A program made the position numbers and the translations under genes. Under the pieces are notes generated by a model that saw nothing but the letters and a program-made list of their open reading frames with translations, was not told where the DNA came from and did no database searches. A stretch of DNA of 64,000 nucleotides from JACVRW01 sp963734025 (GTDB lineage: Bacteria; Actinomycetota; Thermoleophilia; Solirubrobacterales; Thermoleophilaceae), in contig CAVTFR010000021.1 of the NCBI GenBank assembly GCA_963734025.1, positions 186,001 to 250,000 of the forward strand. Direction: 5' to 3'. Below, in pieces: positions 54,307-62,026 of this stretch (its first letter is position 1; every line of letters starts with the position of its first letter).

Positions 54307-55310
54307 GCGGCCGGCCGCGCCACGAGCTTGGGCCCGGCCGAGCCCTCCAGGCGCCGCCAGCCCTTCGGCACGTCGTCGAGCGGCAGCTCCTCGACGTCGA
54401 GTGTGAGCCCGTCGCTGATCGCGATCTCCTGAATCCGGTCGAAGGCCTCGATCCGCTGCTCGGGCGTCGTCCAGGCGCCCGAGTGCCCAACGACCGAGAT
54501 GCGCTGGTTGCGCAGCGGCAGCGAGGGCAGGTCCGCGTCGGTCCCGGCCACCTGCCCGAAGTTGACGTGCACGCCGCCGTCGGTCAGCGCTTCCATGATC
54601 GTCCGGGCAGGCGCGCCCCAGAGCGGCTCGAGGGCGATGTCGAGACGCCCGCCGGAGGCCTCGGCGAGCCGTTCGGCCAGCCCGTCGCCGTCGAGCTCCA
54701 CCGTTGCATCGGCGCCGAGCTCGCGAGCGCGCTCGAGCCGGGCGCGGTCGCGGCCGGCGGCGATCACGCGGGCGGCGCCCATCGAGCGTGCGAGCTGCAG
54801 GGCACACTGGCCGACGGAGCCGGTTGCGCCGACGACGAGCACGTGCGCGCCCTCGAGCGGCGCTCCGGCCCGCTGCGCGCGCTCGAGGATCATCAGCGCC
54901 GTCCAGGCCGAGGCGCCCAGCGCCGCCGCGGACACGGCATCCATGCCGTCGGCCAGCGGGATGGCCAGGGCCTGCGACTCGCGCCGCTCGCCGTCCGGGC
55001 GCTCGGGCACGAGCGCGTACTGGGCGAGCGCGCCGTCGCGGCCGTAGCCCGGGTGGACGTACTCGACTCGCACGCGCGTACCCGGCGCGAGCTCGTCGCC
55101 CGCCTCGACCACGCCGGCGCCCTCGACGCCAGGGATGTACGGGACCCGGGGCGGTCCGTCGAAGAAGCGCCCCGAGCAGATGTGCAGGTCGACCGGGCTG
55201 AGGCAGGCCGTCTCGATGCGGACGAGCGCCTCGCCCGGGCCCGGTTCCGGGTCGGGCACGTCCGTCACCACCGGCAGCGCGCCGACCGCCTCGACGAGCG
55301 CGGCGCGCAT
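54303..55310 (-). CDS. Zinc-independent MDR oxidoreductase, quinone-oxidoreductase-like (copy 2)
   Basis: 335 residues. PYIPGVEGAGVVEAGDELAP, VVGATGSVGQCALQLARSMG and DIALEPLWGAPARTIMEAL follow the same plan as the protein at 47135, with clear but partial similarity. NADPH-dependent reduction of a quinone, enone or related compound is likely. It lies between two M24-fold genes, four bases from both the upstream and downstream frames, so all three are one transcription unit. Confidence 0.88.
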   Translation of the reverse strand: MRAALVEAVGALPVVTDVPDPEPGPGEALVRIETACLSPVDLHICSGRFFDGPPRVPYIPGVEGAGVVEAGDELAPGTRVRVEYVHPGYGRDGALAQYALVPERPDGERRESQALAIPLADGMDAVSAAALGASAWTALMILERAQRAGAPLEGAHVLVVGATGSVGQCALQLARSMGAARVIAAGRDRARLERARELGADATVELDGDGLAERLAEASGGRLDIALEPLWGAPARTIMEALTDGGVHVNFGQVAGTDADLPSLPLRNQRISVVGHSGAWTTPEQRIEAFDRIQEIAISDGLTLDVEELPLDDVPKGWRRLEGSAGPKLVARPAA

Positions 55311-55314
55311 CGTC

Positions 55315-56679
55315 CTAGAGCTGGACGGCGTCGCCGCTCGGAAGCCGGCCGTTGCCGGGCACGGCCTCCTGCGTCGAGGAGTCGAGCCGCGTGTTCAGGT
55401 TCGACTGCGGGTCGCGCTCGAGCGGCAGCGCCCCGCCGGGCGTGAAGTAGCGCGTGCCGGCCACGATCAGGTCCTCGGCCGGGAAACGCGTGATCACCTC
55501 GCAGCCGTCGGGCGTCACCACCAGCTGCTCCTCGATGCGCGCGGCGGACCAGCCGTCTGTGGCCGGCCAGAACGTCTCGAGCGCGAAGACCATGCCCTCC
55601 TTGATCTCCTCAGGATGGTCGAGCGACACGAGCCTGCTGAAGATCGGCTTCTCCCAGATCGCGAGCCCGACGCCGTGGCCGAACTGAAGCGCGAAGGCGG
55701 CCTCCTCGTTCGGGAAGCCGAACTCCTCGGCCTTGGGCCAGAGGGAGACCACCTCGCCGGTCGTCACACCCGGCTTGATGGCGGCGATCGCCGCGTCGAG
55801 GTAATAGCGGCAGCGCTTGTACGCGTCGACGAGCGCGCGCGACGCGCTGCCGATCGCGAACGTGCGGTAGTAGCACGTGCGGTAGCCGTTGAAGCTGTGC
55901 AGGATGTCGAAGTAGGCGGGGTCGCCCGGCCGCAGCGCACGGTCCGTGTAGACGTGCGGGTGCGGGTTGCAGCGCTCGCCCGAGATCGCGTTCACGCCCT
56001 CGACGAACTCCGAGCCCATCTCGTAGAGCACCTTGTTGACGAGCGCGACGCACTCGTTCTCGCGCATGCCCGGGCGCATCGCCCGGTAGAGCTCCTCGTA
56101 GGCGGCGTCGACCATCATGCAGGCGGTGTTGAGGAGGGTGACCTCGTCCTGGGTCTTGATGACGCGCGCCTCCTGCATCAGCTGCTGGCCGTCGACGATG
56201 TTGATGCCTGCGTCCTGAAGCGCGAAGAAGACCGAGGTCTCGACGGCGTCGACGCCGACCGGCTCCCCGAGCAGGCCGCGCTCCTCGAGCTCGACCCTGA
56301 TCTTGCGCGCCACGTCCTCGGCGCGACCGGACTCGGGCGACATCGCGCCGCGCAGCGTCGAGATGCCGGCGCGCGAGCGCCCGTCACCGAGCCAGGGGTT
56401 GTAGAGCTCGTGGTGGCGGGCGGCCGATCCGAAGTCCCACATGATCGGCTCGTCCTCCTGGGGGAGCAGGCAGAAGCGGTTCAGCTTGTCCTGCGCCCAG
56501 GTGCCGATGTGGGTCGCCGTGACGTAGCGGATGTTCGTCATGTCGAAGCACAGGAGCGCCCCGAGCTCTGACGCGGCGAGCAGCGACTTGATCCGCGCGA
56601 GCCGCTCCCCGCGAAGCCGGTCGAAGCGAATCCGCTCCTCCCAGTCGACGCCCATCGTTCCGTATGTGTGCAGGGCCAT
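55315..56679 (-). CDS. M24 peptidase-fold (creatinase-like) protein lacking one metal Asp
   Basis: 454 residues. Creatinase N-terminal domain (LAASELGALLCFDMTNIRYV), then the M24 domain. Ligands seen: first Asp in YFDILHSFNGY, His in QFGHGVGLAIWEKP, Glu in ALETFWPA and Glu in IEEQLVVT. The second Asp (GYxxDxxRTF) is replaced by Cys in GYRTCYYRTF, so metal binding is altered. M24 folds also serve creatinase and DMSP lyase DddP, so a non-peptide substrate is possible. A strong GGAGGAGG site precedes the ATG, with a perfect LacI-type operator 21 bases upstream. Confidence 0.87.
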   Translation of the reverse strand: MALHTYGTMGVDWEERIRFDRLRGERLARIKSLLAASELGALLCFDMTNIRYVTATHIGTWAQDKLNRFCLLPQEDEPIMWDFGSAARHHELYNPWLGDGRSRAGISTLRGAMSPESGRAEDVARKIRVELEERGLLGEPVGVDAVETSVFFALQDAGINIVDGQQLMQEARVIKTQDEVTLLNTACMMVDAAYEELYRAMRPGMRENECVALVNKVLYEMGSEFVEGVNAISGERCNPHPHVYTDRALRPGDPAYFDILHSFNGYRTCYYRTFAIGSASRALVDAYKRCRYYLDAAIAAIKPGVTTGEVVSLWPKAEEFGFPNEEAAFALQFGHGVGLAIWEKPIFSRLVSLDHPEEIKEGMVFALETFWPATDGWSAARIEEQLVVTPDGCEVITRFPAEDLIVAGTRYFTPGGALPLERDPQSNLNTRLDSSTQEAVPGNGRLPSGDAVQL

Positions 56680-56699
56680 CGCTCTCCGCCTCCTCCGCG

Positions 56700-56713
56700 T
56701 GCAATCGATTGCA
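56700..56713. promoter_or_regulatory. LacI-type operator of the M24 operon
   Basis: TGCAATCGATTGCA is a perfect 14-bp palindrome, CpG-centred, 21 bases before the minus-strand ATG at 56679. It differs from the site at 56782 only in the two bases flanking the centre. Confidence 0.7.
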
Positions 56714-56750
56714 AGCTACCAGACTGGGGGCGGGGCGACGAGCCTGCGCG

Positions 56751-56780
56751 TTGACGCCGCGGTAGCCGCGGCGATAGAGT
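56751..56780 (+). promoter_or_regulatory. Promoter of the 3-HIBDH-like gene
   Basis: TTGACG (56751-56756), 18-base spacer, TAGAGT (56775-56780). The operator at 56782 starts immediately after the -10, covering the expected transcription start. Confidence 0.6.
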
Positions 56781-56781
56781 G

Positions 56782-56795
56782 TGCAAACGTTTGCA
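56782..56795. promoter_or_regulatory. LacI-type operator of the 3-HIBDH-like gene
   Basis: TGCAAACGTTTGCA is a perfect 14-bp palindrome directly downstream of the -10 box and 38 bases before the ATG at 56834. It is the same sequence, but for one end base, as the second tandem site before the ABC importer. Confidence 0.75.
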
Positions 56796-56833
56796 GGGGG
56801 CCGGGGGCCACAAGGGAAAAGGATGCGACGCGA

Positions 56834-57820
56834 ATGTCCGATGGGGGTCTGAACGCGAAGAGGCTTGGCTGGGTGGGAGCCGGCCGCATGGGCTCGTCCC
56901 TCGCGACGCGCCTGCTCGAGGCGGGCTGCGACGTCGCGGTGTACAACCGCACGCGCGCCAAGGCCGAGCCGCTCGCGGAGCGCGGGGCGACGCTCGTCGA
57001 CGCTCCCGCCGACCTCGCCGACAGGGACATCGTGTTCACGATGGTCGCCGGGCCGGCCGACTTCAAGGAGGTCGTCTGCGGCGACGCCGGCCTCCTCTCC
57101 GGCGACGGGCAGCCGGACGTGATCGTGGACGGCACGACGGTGTCGCCAGAGGCCTCGGCCGAGGTCCGCGAGGCGGCGTCCGCCCGCGGCACGAGCCTGC
57201 TCGCCGCGCCGGTCAGCGGCAACCCCAAGGTCGTCGACGCAGGCAAGCTGACGATGGTCGTCTCCGGGCCGCGCGATGCCTTCGAGACGGTCGCGCCCTA
57301 CCTGGACCTGCTGGCCGCCGGGGTCACCTACGTGGGCGACGGGGAGCGCGCCCGGCTGGTGAAGATCTGCCACAACGTGATGCTCGGCGTCGTCGCCCAG
57401 TCGCTCGCCGAGATCACGGTGCTCGCCGAGAAGGGCGGCATCTCACGCGCGGATTTCCTCGAGTTCCTGAACGGCAGCGTGATGGGCTCGATGTTCACGC
57501 GCTACAAGACCCCCGCCTACGTGAACCTCGACTTCACGCCGACGTTCACCCCCGAGCTGCTCCTGAAGGACTTCGACCTCGGCTTCGACGCCGCGCGCGG
57601 CTTCGGTGTGCCGATGCCCGTCGCGGCCGCAGCTGCCGAGCTCGTCCGCGCAATGCACGGCGCCGGCTACGACAACGTCGACTTCGCGGCGCTGCTCGAG
57701 ATCGAGGCGCGCAACTCGGGGCTCGACCTGCGCGCGGAGGACGTGGACGTCGGCGACGGCCTCGAGCCCGCCGAGGGCGACCAGGCGTTTTCTCGCCACC
57801 GACCCGACTTGGTGTCGTGA
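56834..57820 (+). CDS. 3-hydroxyisobutyrate dehydrogenase-family oxidoreductase
   Basis: 328 residues. Rossmann start GWVGAGRMGSSLATRLLEAG, VDGTTVSPEASAEV, the substrate signature APVSGNPKVVDAGKLTMVVSG, and the catalytic Lys in RLVKICHNVMLGVVAQ. It oxidises a beta-hydroxy acid with NAD(P). A C-terminal tail of about 30 residues ends inside the downstream hairpin. ATG 56834 is preferred over longer frames because the promoter and operator end just before it. Confidence 0.9.
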   Translation: MSDGGLNAKRLGWVGAGRMGSSLATRLLEAGCDVAVYNRTRAKAEPLAERGATLVDAPADLADRDIVFTMVAGPADFKEVVCGDAGLLSGDGQPDVIVDGTTVSPEASAEVREAASARGTSLLAAPVSGNPKVVDAGKLTMVVSGPRDAFETVAPYLDLLAAGVTYVGDGERARLVKICHNVMLGVVAQSLAEITVLAEKGGISRADFLEFLNGSVMGSMFTRYKTPAYVNLDFTPTFTPELLLKDFDLGFDAARGFGVPMPVAAAAAELVRAMHGAGYDNVDFAALLEIEARNSGLDLRAEDVDVGDGLEPAEGDQAFSRHRPDLVS

Positions 57821-57841
57821 GACGACCTTAAGTCGGGTCGG
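57799..57841. terminator. Bidirectional hairpin terminator between convergent genes
   Basis: Arms 57799-57810 and 57830-57841 are exact 12-bp complements, and a 5-bp inner stem lies in the loop. The left arm includes the last codons and stop of the 3-HIBDH-like gene; the right arm lies 16 bases past the end of the convergent flavoprotein gene. It can act on both strands. Confidence 0.75.
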
Positions 57842-57856
57842 CGGCGACCCGACCTG

Positions 57857-58984
57857 TCAGGCAGCCGCCTGGTCCAACGATCCGCGCGGCACCAGCGGGC
57901 TCGCCCGCGCGAACTCGGGCGGCGCTATCCCCAGGTAGTGCTTGAAGGACCAGTCGACGAAGCGGCGCGTCCGGATGCCCTTCAGGGCGAGATTCAACAT
58001 CCGCGGCGGAACGCGCGGGACGAGGCGCTGGGTCTCGAGCATCCAGCGGAACTTCCACTCGTGCGAGGCCGAGAAGTCCCCGTAGCGGACCAGGGCGGCG
58101 GCCGCCGTCTGGCGGCCCTCGACCACCGCGCGCAGCTCGCGGCCGCAGGCGATCCCGAAGTAGAGCGCCGTGCGGATGCCCTCCGCCGTCAGCGGAAGGC
58201 AGTGGCCGGCGGAGTCGCCGGCGAAGAAGATGCCGTCCTCGGTGGCGTCGCGCAGCTTGTGGGGGATCCAGTTGCCCTGGTAGCGGACCGGGTCGCGTTC
58301 GAGGTCCGCGGCGAGCAGCACGGTCGTGTCCTTGACGTGGAAGCGCGGGTCGAACGAGCCGACGCCCACCCGCACCTCGTCGGAGGCCGGGAAGCTCCAG
58401 CCGTACCCGGCTGGGACGTAGCGGCGGTCGATCCAGATCTCGAGCTCGTCGCCGGCGCCCCAGGGGTGCACCTCGAGGCCGCGCGACAGCGGCGCGTCGG
58501 GGGGCTGGTATCCCCCGCCCAGCACGCGTCGCCAGCCGAGCGCGTCTACCACGAGCGGCGCCGACAGGTCGCCACGGTCGGTGTGGACCGTGTTGCCCGT
58601 GCGCCCGTTGACCTTGGCAGTCTCGAAGACCGCATCCGTCTGCTCCCACAGAAGCCGGCACAGCTCCGGGTAGTCGAAGGTCGAGAAGGTCCAGGGCAGC
58701 TCGAGCGCGGAGGTCCCGTGCGGCGTGTGGACCACCAGCCGCCCGAATGTTTGGCGGTGCGCGCCCATCAGGCCGAGCTCGCGCAACCACGCCGTCGGGA
58801 TGCCGCAGGCCGAGGTCTGGCGCTCGCCGATCTCATACCGGTCGAGGAGCAGCACGCGCGCGCCGCTGCCCGCGAGCTCGCGCGCGACAGCCAGACCGGC
58901 GAAGCTGGCCCCGCAGATGAGGACGTCGTGCTCCCCGCCGAGCCGGGTGCGGGCGGAGCCGCGCAGGGTGCGTCGTGATGGCAT
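57857..58984 (-). CDS. FAD-dependent oxidoreductase, geranylgeranyl-reductase-like
   Basis: 375 residues. FAD motif DVLICGASFAGLAVARELAG at the N-terminus, a GGR-type middle with GYGWSFPASDEVRVGVGSFD, and IFFAGDSAGHCLPLTAEGIRTAL near residue 255, typical of the GGR/digeranylgeranylglycerophospholipid-reductase-like flavoproteins. In actinobacteria such enzymes may saturate isoprenoid chains of menaquinone; the true substrate is not shown. It is divergent from rpsA, 51 bases apart. Confidence 0.85.
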   Translation of the reverse strand: MPSRRTLRGSARTRLGGEHDVLICGASFAGLAVARELAGSGARVLLLDRYEIGERQTSACGIPTAWLRELGLMGAHRQTFGRLVVHTPHGTSALELPWTFSTFDYPELCRLLWEQTDAVFETAKVNGRTGNTVHTDRGDLSAPLVVDALGWRRVLGGGYQPPDAPLSRGLEVHPWGAGDELEIWIDRRYVPAGYGWSFPASDEVRVGVGSFDPRFHVKDTTVLLAADLERDPVRYQGNWIPHKLRDATEDGIFFAGDSAGHCLPLTAEGIRTALYFGIACGRELRAVVEGRQTAAAALVRYGDFSASHEWKFRWMLETQRLVPRVPPRMLNLALKGIRTRRFVDWSFKHYLGIAPPEFARASPLVPRGSLDQAAA

Positions 58985-59019
58985 TCGGTTGAGGAGGGTA
59001 CCGGGGGCCGGGATATCGC

Positions 59020-59025
59020 TAGGCT
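59020..59025 (+). promoter_or_regulatory. -10 element next to the rpsA start
   Basis: TAGGCT ends 10 bases before the GTG at 59036, with no Shine-Dalgarno sequence between, suggesting a leaderless or near-leaderless rpsA transcript. A good -35 is not evident. Confidence 0.35.
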
Positions 59026-59035
59026 TGTCGCCTCA

Positions 59036-60681
59036 GTGCCGGATACACAGACGATTACTCCACCCAAGACCGTCGAGGGCTCGGACGGATTGCTCCTCGA
59101 GATCGACGGCCAGATAGTTCCCAACTACGACGCGACCATCGTTCCCTTCGAGGAAGGGGATGTCGTCTCGGGCAACGTCGTCCGGATCGACCAGGACGAG
59201 GTCCTGGTTGACATCGGCTACAAGAGCGAGGGCGTCATTCCGATGAATGAGCTCTCGATCCGCAAGTCGGTCGATCCGCACGACGAGGTCGAGCTCGGCG
59301 AGGAGGTCGACGCGCTGGTCCTCACCAAGGAGGACCAGGACGGGCGCCTCGTGCTCTCCAAGAAGCGCGCGCGCTTCGAGAAGGCATGGCGCAAGATCGA
59401 GGCCGCGGCCGAGTCGGGCGAGCCGGTCGAGGGGACCGTCATCGAGGTCGTCAAGGGCGGCCTCATCATCGACCTCGGGGTGCGCGGCTTCCTGCCCGCC
59501 TCGCTCGTCGACATCCGGCGCGTGCAGAACCTGGACGAGTTCCTCGGCACGAAGATCGAGTGCAAGGTCATCGAGCTGAACCGCTCGCGCAACAACGTCG
59601 TGCTGTCGCGGCGCGCGGTCCTCGAGGAGGAGCGCAAGGAGGTCCGCCAGCAGATCCTCGACCGCCTGCAGCCCGGCATGGTCGTGGAGGGCGCCATCTC
59701 CAACATCGTCGACTTCGGCGCCTTCGTCGACCTCGACGGGATCGACGGCCTGATTCACATCTCGGAGCTGTCCTGGTCGCACGTCAACCATCCGTCCGAG
59801 ATCCTCTCGATCGGCGACGTCGTCCCGGTCAAGGTGCTCGACATCGACCGCGACCGCCAGCGCATCTCGCTGGGTCTCAAGCAGACCCAGGAGGACCCGT
59901 GGCAGCGTGTGATCGACACCTACCGGATCGGGGACGAGCTCGAGGGCAAGGTCACCAAGGTTGTGACCTTCGGCGCCTTCGTCGAGATCATGGACGGCGT
60001 GGAGGGCCTCGTGCACATCTCCGAGCTCGCCCATCACCACGTCGAGAACCCGCGTGAGATCGTCGAGCCCGGCCAGGACGTGCGCGTGAAGATCCTCGAG
60101 ATCGACTCGGAGCGGCGCCGGCTTTCGCTCTCCGTCAAGCGCGTCGAGGAGCAGCTTCCGCACATCAAGTCCGCCGCCGCGGCAGGAGCCGCCGCAGCCG
60201 ACGAGGCCGAGGCGGAGATCGGCGACGTCCCGGACCTGGGCCTCTCCGAGGACGTGTTCGCGGGGCCGCAGGTGAGCGGCGCCGACGACCTGCGCGCGGC
60301 GCTCTCGAGCGTCCAGCCGGTCGAGGACGTCCAAGAGCCGGCCGCCGAGCCCGAGCCGGCTGTGGAGCCCGAGCCGGTGTGTGGAGCCGCCCGCTGCGGA
60401 GCCCGAGCCCGCGCCTGAGCCTGAGGCGGCTGTGGAGCCGCCCGCCGGGCAGCCCGAGCCCGCGCCTGAGCCTGAGGCGGCTGTGGAGCCGCCCGCCGGG
60501 GAGCCCGAGCCCGCGCCTGAGCCTGAGGCTGCCGCGGAGCCGCCCGCCGCGGAGCCCGAGCCCGCGCCTGAGCCTGAGGCCGCCGCCTGAGCCTGAGGCC
60601 GCCGCTGAGCCCGAGCCCGCGCCTGAGCCTGAGCCGGTCGCCGACGGCGCCTCCTCCGGCGAAGAGCAGCCCTCCGAGTAG
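59036..60681 (+). CDS. rpsA: 30S ribosomal protein S1 (two one-base shifts in the repeat tail)
   Basis: Four S1 RNA-binding domains begin at about residues 38, 125, 212 and 298 (for example GMVVEGAISNIVDFGAFVDL and GDELEGKVTKVVTFGAFVEI), as expected for the actinobacterial protein that helps mRNA bind the 30S subunit. From about residue 435 comes a Pro/Glu/Ala tail with 17-residue tandem repeats. The frame shifts +1 near 60380 and again near 60583; removing one base at each place carries the acidic tail to the TAG at 60681 (547 residues). Without this, the protein would end at 60418. Confidence 0.93.
60411..60563 (+). repeat. Three 51-bp tandem repeats in the rpsA tail
   Basis: Units at 60411-60461, 60462-60512 and 60513-60563 encode APEPEAAVEPPAGQPEP-type 17-residue blocks. 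The first two units are nearly identical and the third diverges at a few codons. A degenerate partial copy precedes them and further shorter GAGCCTGAG runs follow. Both frameshifts in rpsA flank this array. Confidence 0.85.
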
Positions 60682-60691
60682 ACCGCCCGCC

Positions 60692-61291
60692 GTGGCCGTT
60701 CCGTTCGTCGGCCTCACAGGGGGCCTGGGAGCGGGCAAGTCGACGGCGCTCGATGCGCTGGCGGAGCTTGGCGCCGCGACACTCTCGAGCGACGCGGTCG
60801 TCCATGAGCTGCTTGCCACCGACGAGCTGCGCGAGTTGGTCGTCGAGCGGCTCGGCGCCGAGGTTGCGCCGGACGGCGTCCTCGACCGGGCGCGCATCGC
60901 CGAGCGCGTCTTCGGCGACGACGCCGCTCGCGCGTGGCTGGAGGGGGTGCTGTGGCCGCGCGTGGGGGAGCGCGTGGCGACCTGGCGGGCGGGGCTCGAG
61001 GACGCCGACCCACCGCCGCGCGCGGCGGTTGTGGAGGTGCCGCTGCTCTTCGAATCCGGGATGGAGAGCGTTTTCGACGCCACCATCGCGGTGATCGCCG
61101 ACGAGGCGGTCCGGGCGGCGCGTGCGGGCGCGCGGGGGCACGCGAGCGTCGCCGAGCGGACCGGACGCCAGTTGTCCCAGGAGGAGAAGGCGGCCCGTGC
61201 GGATCACGCAATTCGCAACGACGGCAGCGTCGAGGCGCTACGTTCGCAGCTCGCGGATGTTCTTGAGAGGCTGAACCCGCAGTTTGCGTGA
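60692..61291 (+). CDS. coaE: Dephospho-CoA kinase
   Basis: 199 residues, normal length. P-loop GLTGGLGAGKST at residues 7-18, the substrate loop LSSDAVVHELL, and the lid/base region VVEVPLLFESGME that is diagnostic for CoaE. It catalyses the last step of coenzyme A synthesis (ATP-dependent 3'-phosphorylation of dephospho-CoA). GTG start 11 bases after rpsA. The rpsA-coaE order is conserved in actinobacteria, supporting the assignment. Confidence 0.95.
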   Translation: MAVPFVGLTGGLGAGKSTALDALAELGAATLSSDAVVHELLATDELRELVVERLGAEVAPDGVLDRARIAERVFGDDAARAWLEGVLWPRVGERVATWRAGLEDADPPPRAAVVEVPLLFESGMESVFDATIAVIADEAVRAARAGARGHASVAERTGRQLSQEEKAARADHAIRNDGSVEALRSQLADVLERLNPQFA

Positions 61292-61977
61292 AGGCTTCCG
61301 TCCGACGTCCCGCACAGTTGCCAAACTCGACCCACCGCCCCATGAGCACACAGGCTGCCCGCATGCCGCGTCGCCGCACGAGCGCGCGAGTCAGGCGCCG
61401 CCGTCGCGGCGCGCTCGTCGCGCTCGCAGTTGTGCTCGCCGCGGGGCTCGCCGCGGTCGTCACCGGACTGGGGCCGCTCGGCGAGGCGGTCCGCGAGATC
61501 ACGCTGCCGCTCAAGCACGACGACATCATTCGCCAGCAGGCCGAGGACAAGGATCTGGATCCGGCGCTGATCGCGGCGGTCATCTATGAGGAGTCGCGCT
61601 TCCGCGACCAGACCTCGCACGCGGGCGCGCGCGGGCTCATGCAGATCACGCCCGACACGGCCGCCTTCATCGCAAAGCACTCGGGCGGCTACCGCTTCGA
61701 GCAGTCGGACCTCGCCACGCCGCAGATCAACATCGCCTACGGCGCCTACTTCCTGCGATACCTGCTCGACCACTACGACGGCAACGAGGGTGCGGCTCTC
61801 GCCGCCTACAACGCGGGGATCGGGAACGTCGACAGATGGGTCGAGAAGGCCGGCGGGATCGACTCGTTCGATGCCTCCGAGCACGTGGCGTTCCCGGAGA
61901 CCCGCGCCTATGTCGAGAACGTGCTCGACAGCAGGGGCGACTATCGCGACCACCGCGGGGACGAGCTCGGAATCTAA
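61288..61977 (+). CDS. Lytic transglycosylase (SLT domain), membrane-anchored
   Basis: Up to 229 residues. A basic N-terminus and one membrane helix (ALVALAVVLAAGLAAVVTGL) are followed by an SLT goose-type lysozyme domain with catalytic Glu in IYEESRFRDQTSHAGARGLM, QITPDTAAFI, and AAYNAGIGNVDRWV. It cleaves peptidoglycan strands outside the membrane. GTG at 61288 overlaps the coaE stop; ATG codons at 61342 and 61363 are also plausible starts given the signal-anchor position. Confidence 0.92.
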   Translation: MKASVRRPAQLPNSTHRPMSTQAARMPRRRTSARVRRRRRGALVALAVVLAAGLAAVVTGLGPLGEAVREITLPLKHDDIIRQQAEDKDLDPALIAAVIYEESRFRDQTSHAGARGLMQITPDTAAFIAKHSGGYRFEQSDLATPQINIAYGAYFLRYLLDHYDGNEGAALAAYNAGIGNVDRWVEKAGGIDSFDASEHVAFPETRAYVENVLDSRGDYRDHRGDELGI

Positions 61978-62011
61978 CCTCGCGGCAATGGCGCTTCCGC
62001 GCGGGCGCATG

Positions 62012-62017
62012 TAGGCT
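62012..62017 (+). promoter_or_regulatory. -10 element next to the phoD-like start
   Basis: TAGGCT ends 9 bases before the TTG at 62027. As with rpsA, there is no Shine-Dalgarno sequence, which points to a leaderless transcript. Confidence 0.35.
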
Positions 62018-62026
62018 GGCCGCGCC

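Noticed and set aside
51832..54807. A nearly 1000-codon open frame on the minus strand
   Set aside because: Only its stretch inside 53790-54306 matches a real protein (the N-terminal part of the M24 gene). The rest is antisense to the sigma gene and shows the Arg/Ala/Pro bias of shadow frames in GC-rich DNA.
1728..59035. Classical mobile element, prophage or ICE
   Set aside because: No integrase, transposase, relaxase, phage gene, tRNA attachment site or matching end repeats were found in reading both strands.
60411..60563. CRISPR array
   Set aside because: The 51-bp repeats are contiguous, in frame, and encode a Pro/Glu tail; there are no spacers.
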